Assembly: GCF_005876835.1 (NCBI RefSeq)
Contig: NZ_PPSW01000007.1
Coordinates: 310,001 to 374,000 of the forward strand
Length of the DNA stretch: 64,000 nucleotides
Source: Pseudoalteromonas phenolica
GTDB lineage: Bacteria > Pseudomonadota > Gammaproteobacteria > Enterobacterales > Alteromonadaceae
Direction of reading: 5' to 3'
Made by a program: the position numbers and the translations under genes. The notes beneath the pieces were generated by a model. That model searched no databases. It saw only the letters and a list, made by a program, of their open reading frames with translations, and had not been told where the DNA came from. Below are positions 57,755 through 64,000 of this stretch, piece by piece (the first letter of the stretch is position 1; every line of letters starts with the position of its first letter).

Positions 57755-58518
57755 GTAAAACCTTAGTACTAATCGATGCGCTGAACCTCGTTCGGCGCAT
57801 TTTTGCAATTGAACCAAACCAAGAAGATATTTCCGCTGTAAATAATACCGCTCAACGGGTTTCTTCAGCCGTTAATAAGTTACTAAATCTTACTTCAGCA
57901 ACTCATGCTATAGCTGTGTTCGATGGTGATGGAAGTTGGCGGTATCATTACTACCACAAATATAAAGTCACAAGAAAACCTATGCCTGAAATCTTGTCTA
58001 GCAATATGGAGACTATTGAAAAAGCATTTGAACAAGCTGGTATACCCGTTTATAGACCAGATCACGATGAAGCTGACGATATCATTGCAACCCTTGCCAC
58101 TAAGGCAGCTGCTGCAAACGTAAATGTAGTGATAGCCTCAACAGATAAAGGCTTTCTTCCTCACCTTACCCCAAGCATTAGAATATATGATTATTTTAAG
58201 AAAACCTGGATTGATGCACAGCAGATAAGAGATAAATTCAAAGTCGAAAAGCATCAACTTACTGAACTTTGGGCTATGGCAGGTGATAAAACAAACGATG
58301 TACCAGGTATAGCTGGAATTGGTTTAAAGACAGCACAAAGATTATTAAACCAATGTAGTGATTTTGAAAATATTTTAGCTTACGAATCCCTTAAACCCGC
58401 TGAAAAGCAAAAGATCCACTCTGGTGTAGACGATTTTATTACTAGTAAGAACTTGGTTTCATTAAGAACAGATATACATTTAGGGTTTAATCTACAAGAC
58501 TTGAGAGTTACCCGTTAA
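57751..58518 (+). CDS. xni: Flap endonuclease Xni (exonuclease IX)
   Basis: A 255-residue 5' nuclease family member. [17 protein letters not shown] near 55, [18 protein letters not shown] near 102 and the helix-hairpin [23 protein letters not shown] near 172 give the core acidic sites and the H3TH DNA-binding motif. The STDKGF segment has fewer acidic residues than full Pol I-type nucleases, as in E. coli Xni. The start overlaps the ppnN stop. Same pairing as in E. coli apart from the sda genes. Confidence 0.94.
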   Translation: MSKTLVLIDALNLVRRIFAIEPNQEDISAVNNTAQRVSSAVNKLLNLTSATHAIAVFDGDGSWRYHYYHKYKVTRKPMPEILSSNMETIEKAFEQAGIPVYRPDHDEADDIIATLATKAAAANVNVVIASTDKGFLPHLTPSIRIYDYFKKTWIDAQQIRDKFKVEKHQLTELWAMAGDKTNDVPGIAGIGLKTAQRLLNQCSDFENILAYESLKPAEKQKIHSGVDDFITSKNLVSLRTDIHLGFNLQDLRVTR

Positions 58519-58586
58519 TTGTCTAAGAAAGTTTTAACTCTTGAAGACTTTGATATACTGACTTTGACTTAATTCTTGGACTTGTC

Positions 58587-58976
58587 ATGATCAAAAAAGT
58601 ACTGCAATACATAATTTTAGGCCTTGCTGTTTATGCAAGTATTGTCATGCTAGTGATCAATTTCTATAAAGATGACCCTCAAGCTATGATCTGGCAAGAT
58701 AGAGAGGCATTCAATAACCGTTTTATTTCAAAACTTGATGAATCTGAAGTAATGCCTTTGGAGGAAGTACTTGAAACACTTGGTAGCCCGGACTTGACCT
58801 ATGTGTCTAAGCAACAAGATGATGTTTTTCAAATAGTTTACTATAGAACACAACTTGTTAAATCTGATGGCATTACAACTCAAGACGAATGTACAGGCCT
58901 GTTATTTAAAAATGGTATTTTGCTAGTTTGGGGTGATAATGCAACTCTTGAATATACAAAAATAAGTGGAGAATAG
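58587..58976 (+). CDS. DUF3192 family protein
   Basis: A 129-residue protein with one N-terminal membrane helix (residues 5-27, ILGLAVYASIVMLVINFY) and a small soluble domain, with SEVMPLEEVLETLGSPDLTYVSKQ and DECTGLLFKNGILLVWGD, which match DUF3192. The function is unknown. Probably faces the periplasm. It is followed by the HDOD-like gene with a start just at its end, so the two may be coupled. Confidence 0.8.
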   Translation: MIKKVLQYIILGLAVYASIVMLVINFYKDDPQAMIWQDREAFNNRFISKLDESEVMPLEEVLETLGSPDLTYVSKQQDDVFQIVYYRTQLVKSDGITTQDECTGLLFKNGILLVWGDNATLEYTKISGE

Positions 58977-58983
58977 TGCCACC

Positions 58984-60666
58984 GTGAAAGCATCTCCTAC
59001 ACAATTAAAAAAACTTTTCGAGCATTCACATCAAGTTCTAAGGCTTTACTACAACAAAGAAAAATGGCCTATTATCTATCCAAGTATTACGCAACTGGCT
59101 GAAAGATTTGTTCAGTGTTACAGTCAGCAACCTGGCGCATTACATGCTCACCTTCACTTTTACGCAAAGCATCAAGGATACACAACTAACCTAGTTGTAA
59201 ATCAATGCATACTTGTTACTGCAATCTGTTACGCATTAAAGTTTAATAAAGAAATCACAGAATCATTAGTAATCGCTGCTATATCTGACCAAATTTGTAC
59301 ATCAAATGAAACTAATAAGCTTGCTGCAGGGCAACACCTAACAGAGCAAGCTCAAAGGTTAGTTCAAAATCGACATGCACTCGCTGTGAAAATGCTAAAT
59401 AAAGGCAATGTGCCCACTGGACAAGTACAAAGAATTCTCGCGCGTTTGGATAAATATGCTTCAGCCATTACGGGTATTAATGCAATACCTCTTTATGATA
59501 ATCCCAGCATTATCGTCGCAATCGCGATGCGCATTGCCAAAGCAATTACACCTAGACCAAAAGTAAAAACGTTTAGCCTTAATCAAGCGATAAAATCACT
59601 TTATTTAAGCTGTTATAATGAATTCGCACAGAATGCATTATGTGAATTAAGTGGACAACTTGTTGCCCACCCTTCTGGGCTGTCAGTGTCTTATAAGAAT
59701 GAGCAATGTATTGTTTTAGCAAAAAATGGCAATATTCATTACCTTGCGTTAGTGATAGAAAATAAAGCCAGAAGGATCATCAGAACGTCTCAGCCCATCT
59801 TTGGTGAATACCGAACTCAAATAATCAGTGATCCTATTTTACTTTATAAAATTTGGTTTAATGAACAGTTACCAGAAAACGAAGTTAAAGCTTTAGGCGA
59901 TGGTGAAAACCTTGAGTCTATTGCAAAGCTCGGAAACACAAAATACCCTGACTTTAAACAGCTAGAAAGAGTAGTTACTAATTTTGAACATATAGAGCAA
60001 GCACTTAGAACTGCAGCTAAGCAATATAATCGTCAAGGACAAAAAGCGGGGAGTTTGAGGCATAGTTTAACAATGGTCGGTTTAGATACAGCAGCTTTAC
60101 TTTGCCAGCGTGTATTATTAGAAACCATGATTGCAAATATTAGTCACCCATTTGCCTCTGATATTGTTAACAAATACGCGCATATTAATAAAGTTATCAC
60201 CTTGTTAATAAGTAAAAAGCACAGTGAGAAGTTTGAATTTTATCTATGCCCTTTCGCCGCTTTTATTTACTTCTTACTTCATCAGCACCCTGAGAAAGTA
60301 ATGCGTTTTATTCAAATAGATGAGGTTGAATTTTCGAGTAAACCGCTTTCAGTTGCACAATTATTTGGGCTAAAGGATTACCAGCATGATTCATTAATAA
60401 AATATGTGAGCAATTACTTTTCTGAATCATTTTCACATCGCGCACTGTTAAATACTGAAACAAAGACGAAAAGTCAGTTAAATGACGTCGACAAAGAATT
60501 TGTTGCTATTAAGTATTTGGCAATGACAACACTATTCGATATTGATTTAGGAACACCATGGCAAAAGCAAACCACAACGGATGTCCTTAAACACTTCGAG
60601 TGGGAAAATATTGATGTGTTCAAAGCCGCTCTGCTAGACCTATCACCACATTGTGTCATTGAGTGA
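58984..60666 (+). CDS. Degenerate HDOD/HD-like protein
   Basis: A 560-residue cytoplasmic, mostly helical protein. Residues 60-220 resemble a worn HD-type domain but lack the HD metal pair, and residues 360-450 carry an HDOD-like stretch (SLRHSLTMVGLDTAALLCQRVLLETMI). The rest has no recognised motif. HDOD proteins act in signalling without catalysis, so a scaffold role is possible, but this is inference. The GTG at 58984 has GGAGA 11 bases upstream; an earlier GTG at 58966 overlaps the DUF3192 gene and has no ribosome site. Confidence in a real gene is high, in the family moderate. Confidence 0.65.
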   Translation: MKASPTQLKKLFEHSHQVLRLYYNKEKWPIIYPSITQLAERFVQCYSQQPGALHAHLHFYAKHQGYTTNLVVNQCILVTAICYALKFNKEITESLVIAAISDQICTSNETNKLAAGQHLTEQAQRLVQNRHALAVKMLNKGNVPTGQVQRILARLDKYASAITGINAIPLYDNPSIIVAIAMRIAKAITPRPKVKTFSLNQAIKSLYLSCYNEFAQNALCELSGQLVAHPSGLSVSYKNEQCIVLAKNGNIHYLALVIENKARRIIRTSQPIFGEYRTQIISDPILLYKIWFNEQLPENEVKALGDGENLESIAKLGNTKYPDFKQLERVVTNFEHIEQALRTAAKQYNRQGQKAGSLRHSLTMVGLDTAALLCQRVLLETMIANISHPFASDIVNKYAHINKVITLLISKKHSEKFEFYLCPFAAFIYFLLHQHPEKVMRFIQIDEVEFSSKPLSVAQLFGLKDYQHDSLIKYVSNYFSESFSHRALLNTETKTKSQLNDVDKEFVAIKYLAMTTLFDIDLGTPWQKQTTTDVLKHFEWENIDVFKAALLDLSPHCVIE

Positions 60667-60872
60667 TATTTATTCTATAAATACTATCAATGACAAACAT
60701 AAACAGTACTTATGCCTATTTCTCATTACTTGCTGGCATAAGACTGCATAAATTGTTATAAAACGCGCTTAATTTTTCAAGCGAACACACACCTTCCTTC
60801 TTTGTTTACTACACTCTGTATTTAGTGCCCAAGTGGCTAGGTGTGAAAAATATATTGATAAAGGAAACCATA

Positions 60873-61880
60873 ATGGCAAAGCAAACTATCACTGTGATCA
60901 AGGGCGATGGTATCGGTCCAAGCATTATTGATTCAGCAATTGAGATCTTAAACGCTGCAGGCTGTGATTTTGATTATGAATTTGTTGATGCAGGTTTAAC
61001 TGCACTAGAAAAAACAGGTGAGCTTCTACCTAAAGAAACACTAGAAGTAATCGAAAAAAATAAGATCACTTTAAAAGGCCCATTAACTACACCTGTTGGT
61101 GAAGGTTTCACTTCAATCAATGTAACACTACGTAAGCAATTTGGCTTATACGCTAACGTTCGCCCGGTAAAATCTTTTGCAGGCACAAAAGCGCGTTACG
61201 ACGACATTGATATTATTACTATTCGTGAAAACACACAGGGCATGTACTCAGGTCTTGGTCAGGTTGTTTCTGAAGATGGTAATGAAGCAGAAGCAATGTC
61301 AAAAATCACACGTGATGGTGCAGAGAAAATTGTTACATTTGCATACGAGTTAGCACGTCGCGAAGGCCGTAAGAAAGTAACTGCTGTTCACAAAGCGAAT
61401 ATCCTTAAGTCAACTTCAGGTTTATTCCTTAAAGTTGCACGTGAAGTCGGTGAGCGTTATCCAGATATCGAATCAGCAGAAATGATTGTTGATGCGACGT
61501 GTATGAAACTTGTTATGACACCGGAAGAATTCGATGTAATCGTAACAACTAACTTATTTGGCGACATCTTATCAGACCTATGCGCTGGTTTAGTTGGTGG
61601 CCTTGGGATGGCACCTGGTGCAAACATTGGTGAAAATGCTGCTATTTTTGAAGCAGTTCACGGTAGTGCACCTGACATTGCAGGTAAAAACCTTGCAAAC
61701 CCAACTTCAGTAATCTTAGCGTCAATCCAAATGCTTGAATACTTAGAAATGGGTGAAACAGCTGACCGTATCCGTAATGCAGTAGCTGATGTGATCAAAA
61801 CAGGTGACAGAACTACGCGTGATCTAGGTGGAAGCCACGGTACGACAGATTTCACACAAGCTGTGATCGATCGCCTTTAA
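60873..61880 (+). CDS. icd: NAD-type isocitrate dehydrogenase
   Basis: A 335-residue enzyme that oxidises isocitrate to 2-oxoglutarate and CO2. GDGIGPSIIDSAIEIL opens it, LRKQFGLYANVRPVKS and IRENTQGMYSG form the substrate site, and TTNLFGDILSDLCAGLVGG follows. HGSAPDIAGKNLANP is the cofactor loop; the Asp in APDIAG is the NAD signature, whereas NADP enzymes have a Lys and Tyr there. The ATG at 60873 has AAGGAA seven bases upstream; a longer in-frame start lacks a site. The sequence is near to homoisocitrate/isopropylmalate relatives, but the motif set points to isocitrate. Confidence 0.9.
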   Translation: MAKQTITVIKGDGIGPSIIDSAIEILNAAGCDFDYEFVDAGLTALEKTGELLPKETLEVIEKNKITLKGPLTTPVGEGFTSINVTLRKQFGLYANVRPVKSFAGTKARYDDIDIITIRENTQGMYSGLGQVVSEDGNEAEAMSKITRDGAEKIVTFAYELARREGRKKVTAVHKANILKSTSGLFLKVAREVGERYPDIESAEMIVDATCMKLVMTPEEFDVIVTTNLFGDILSDLCAGLVGGLGMAPGANIGENAAIFEAVHGSAPDIAGKNLANPTSVILASIQMLEYLEMGETADRIRNAVADVIKTGDRTTRDLGGSHGTTDFTQAVIDRL

Positions 61881-61914
61881 CAAAGAATAAAGCTACAATT
61901 TATTTTTGTTTATT

Positions 61915-61949
61915 AAATAAAAGAGCTGCCAAAGGCAGCTCTTTTATTT
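61915..61949. terminator. Bidirectional terminator
   Basis: AAATAAAAGAGCTGCC and its complement form a 16-bp stem with loop AAA. A- and T-rich flanks allow function for icd and for the M6 protease gene on the other strand. Confidence 0.9.
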
Positions 61950-61953
61950 ATGA

Positions 61954-64000
61954 TTAAAGCTTAAATCTGCGTAACAATAATAATCCTGACAACAACAGAA
62001 CAAACATACTACCGCCAGAGCTCGACTCTTCACTTTGATTTTCAGTAACTGTTACAGTTTTCGTTTCTGTCTTCGCTTTATTACTCTCTGTATCTGTTAA
62101 TGTTGCTGTGACAGTAAACTGTCCACTCGCAGAATAGGTATGTGACACACTCTCACCATTTCCCTGATTACCATCACCAAAATCCCAGCTAACTCTATAA
62201 TTTCCTGTCCCGCCAGACAAAGTTGACTTGGCAGATAACCGTAGTCCATTCGTCGTCACTGAAGTAGTTATTTCAAGTGGAACAGACAAAGTAATCTGCT
62301 TCGATTCAGAAACAGAATTATCATTACCATCTGTCACTGTCACTTTAACCGAGTAAGAACCGCTCAGTGAATAACTATGTGATATTTCATCACCGCTTAA
62401 ACTATTTCCATCCCCCATATCCCAGTCAACTCTATAGGGTTCAACTCCCCCATTAAACGAAACCTTTCCTGTCAGAACACCATTTGCATGTGCTAGATCA
62501 ATCTCTGCAACCTCTAAAGGTTTACTTAAGTTCACTTCAGTTTCGGCACGATTAATTTGACCGTTTTCTTTAAGTTGTGTGAATTTAACCGTGTATTTTT
62601 GATATTGTTCAAATTGAATAGTTGGGTTAAGAACTTCACTTGATTGGCCGTCGGAAAATTCCCAAGTGAAACTATCTGTCTCAGATAACAAAAACCCATT
62701 TGCAAAAAAGCGCACTTGGTTATCGTTGATAATATAACTTATATCTGTTTGTCCTTTTGTATAAGAAATTTGAACTTCTGCATTATCGAAAAATTCAGAG
62801 ATATCCAAAAGCTCTATCTTTAAGCCATATTTAGGAACCTGAACACCAGACTCAGGCTGTAACTTGAAAGTATAATCTAAACTATCATCAAAAAAGTTCA
62901 CTGAAGAAAGGTCATTGTCTCCGAGCCCTGCTGATTGTGGCGTTAGTCGCATAGCTGCGTCACGGACTTGTATCATTGAACTAGCAGCATTAGTACCATT
63001 AGACTTAAATATAGGTCTCTGATCTGTATCGATAATAAGTAAATCACCAAAGCCTTGATGTTCAGAAGTGTTATTAGTTTCATAATTTTCATTAGAATAC
63101 CAAAGCGTTAAGCCAGCAGGGTATTGGGCTTGCTGTAGACCTTTATCCAATCCTTGATGGCTCCTTAATTGTAGGTAGTAAGCGTGTTCATTGCCTGACT
63201 TATATCGGCCTATTTTTCGAAATCCCTTGAATTGGTTACTATTATTACTTTCGGCGTTGTCAGTTAGTATTATTTCTTGTGATGAGGAAATAGATATGTC
63301 ATCAAGTACTATGCCAAAGAAAGAAACTGCTGCATCAGTTTGATAAACAAATGTAATGGTCACTTGTTGATTAGCATATGAAGAGAGATCATAAGTTAAA
63401 TCAACAAATTCAGCATTCTGTACATTGCTTGCAGCCGAGCTACCATCAATATAATGTCTAACGCTTGGGTAATTAGGGTGAGTTGTTTTCGTTACATTAC
63501 CAGCTAAAGGTTCTGAGTTCACATAAACCTGAAAAATATCGTAGTCAGATTCAATACTAAATTTACTCTTCATTTTTAGTGTTAACAGATCAGAGTCTGG
63601 TAATGACACCCGAAATGACATTTGGTTATTAAGATTATTACCATCGCCTGAATAGTATTGAAATGAGCCAGAACTAGGTGCGATAAAGTCTTCTAGTATA
63701 GGAGGTAATGTAATTTTAATTTGATTTGTAGATTCGTTAAAAATACTTGCATGCGTTACATTATGACTTTCACTACCATCTATTGAAGTCAACTCAAGCG
63801 ACTTTTGATTAACCCAGTTTCCTCCAAAACGATTTTGAAGATATTCTAAATTTTTAGGGCTGAACATGACTGGGGCTGATCCTCTGACTTCCCCCATCCA
63901 ACTACCACTTGACATGACAGACCAATTAGCAACAGGTTCACCTATTTCTATATCTTTTAAGTCGTATTCGTCTGGCAGACCTAAATCATGACCAAACTCA
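61954..64000 (-). CDS. PrtV-like M6 metalloprotease, PKD domains, GlyGly-CTERM (partial)
   Basis: The C-terminal part of a secreted M6 (immune inhibitor A) protease, cut at the window end. Reading inward from base 64000 on the minus strand gives the last base of a His codon, then EFGHDLGLPDEYD, so the zinc motif HExxH straddles the edge. A jelly-roll-like region follows. Two PKD domains come next (VDWDMGDGNSLSGDE with HSYSLSGSYSVKV, and VSWDFGDGNQGNGES with HTYSASGQFTVTA), preceded by a weak third. The end SSGGSMFVLLLSGLLLLRRFKL is a GlyGly-CTERM tail, cleaved and anchored by rhombosortase in other marine bacteria. The N-terminal signal and propeptide are outside the window. Confidence 0.88.
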   Translation of the reverse strand, partial: EFGHDLGLPDEYDLKDIEIGEPVANWSVMSSGSWMGEVRGSAPVMFSPKNLEYLQNRFGGNWVNQKSLELTSIDGSESHNVTHASIFNESTNQIKITLPPILEDFIAPSSGSFQYYSGDGNNLNNQMSFRVSLPDSDLLTLKMKSKFSIESDYDIFQVYVNSEPLAGNVTKTTHPNYPSVRHYIDGSSAASNVQNAEFVDLTYDLSSYANQQVTITFVYQTDAAVSFFGIVLDDISISSSQEIILTDNAESNNSNQFKGFRKIGRYKSGNEHAYYLQLRSHQGLDKGLQQAQYPAGLTLWYSNENYETNNTSEHQGFGDLLIIDTDQRPIFKSNGTNAASSMIQVRDAAMRLTPQSAGLGDNDLSSVNFFDDSLDYTFKLQPESGVQVPKYGLKIELLDISEFFDNAEVQISYTKGQTDISYIINDNQVRFFANGFLLSETDSFTWEFSDGQSSEVLNPTIQFEQYQKYTVKFTQLKENGQINRAETEVNLSKPLEVAEIDLAHANGVLTGKVSFNGGVEPYRVDWDMGDGNSLSGDEISHSYSLSGSYSVKVTVTDGNDNSVSESKQITLSVPLEITTSVTTNGLRLSAKSTLSGGTGNYRVSWDFGDGNQGNGESVSHTYSASGQFTVTATLTDTESNKAKTETKTVTVTENQSEESSSGGSMFVLLLSGLLLLRRFKL

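Noticed and set aside
1-64000. CRISPR array, tRNA, rRNA or insertion sequence
   Set aside because: No regularly spaced repeats, cloverleaf with CCA-type end, rRNA signature or transposase was recognised on either strand.

Overview
The window is a 64 kb stretch of AT-rich chromosome from a marine-type gammaproteobacterium, most likely of the order Alteromonadales (Pseudoalteromonas/Thalassotalea/Psychrosphaera-like). The evidence is a two-part TonB system of the TtpC-ExbB-ExbD-TonB type with a DUF3450 and a TPR protein, YcgL and YcgN beside minCDE, a Na+/phosphate cotransporter, an M6 protease ending in a GlyGly-CTERM anchor, and E. coli-like gene neighbourhoods. The genus is inferred, not read from a marker gene. 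I found no rRNA, tRNA, CRISPR array, insertion sequence or prophage.

Layout. 1-1575: a long AT-rich gene-free stretch whose last 200 bases carry a three-copy 14-bp motif and a TyrR-like box. 1.6-9.8 kb: class II DAHP synthase, ppsR and ppsA (divergent), a small PGPGW-type membrane protein and ydiJ. 9.8-11.7 kb: a lone tyrosine recombinase and a DUF4240 gene, the only accessory-looking part. 11.7-12.8 kb: asd with a MetJ-like box. 13.0-22.8 kb, all on the minus strand: the Ton2 operon (DUF3450, TtpC, ExbB, ExbD, TonB, TPR), then a separate unit of a beta-helix lipoprotein and a TonB-dependent receptor with four PhoB-like 11-mers in front. 23.0-31.7 kb: a chemotaxis receptor, a TPR histidine kinase, ycgN, a DUF885 lipoprotein and a 7TMR-DISM histidine kinase. 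32.0-33.8 kb: nptA and a GbsR/MarR-type regulator. 33.9-45.5 kb: mltB-ycgL, minCDE, rnd, fadD, an alpha/beta hydrolase, alkaline phosphatase, tsaB, yoaA and a small unknown protein. 45.6-52.9 kb: a complete histidine operon hisGDCBHAFI with a leader peptide (five consecutive His codons) and a foldable attenuator. 52.9-64 kb: an M61 glycyl aminopeptidase, a diguanylate cyclase, ppnN-xni, a DUF3192 protein, a degenerate HDOD-like protein, NAD-type isocitrate dehydrogenase, and the C-terminal part of a PrtV-like M6 metalloprotease cut by the window end.

How it fits together. PEP synthase and its regulator sit beside DAHP synthase, so PEP formation and its first use in aromatic synthesis are neighbours. 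The Ton2 proteins should energise outer-membrane receptors such as the one encoded next to them. The PhoB-like repeats, nptA and alkaline phosphatase suggest a phosphate theme, but only the repeats are direct evidence and no PhoB experiment is available. The histidine operon is the clearest regulated unit: leader peptide, anti-terminator and terminator can all be drawn from the sequence. I did not find a convincing wholly new system. The best leads are the upstream regulatory elements (three-copy motif, Ton2 palindrome, Pho-like repeats), the long gene-free stretch and the degenerate HDOD-like protein.
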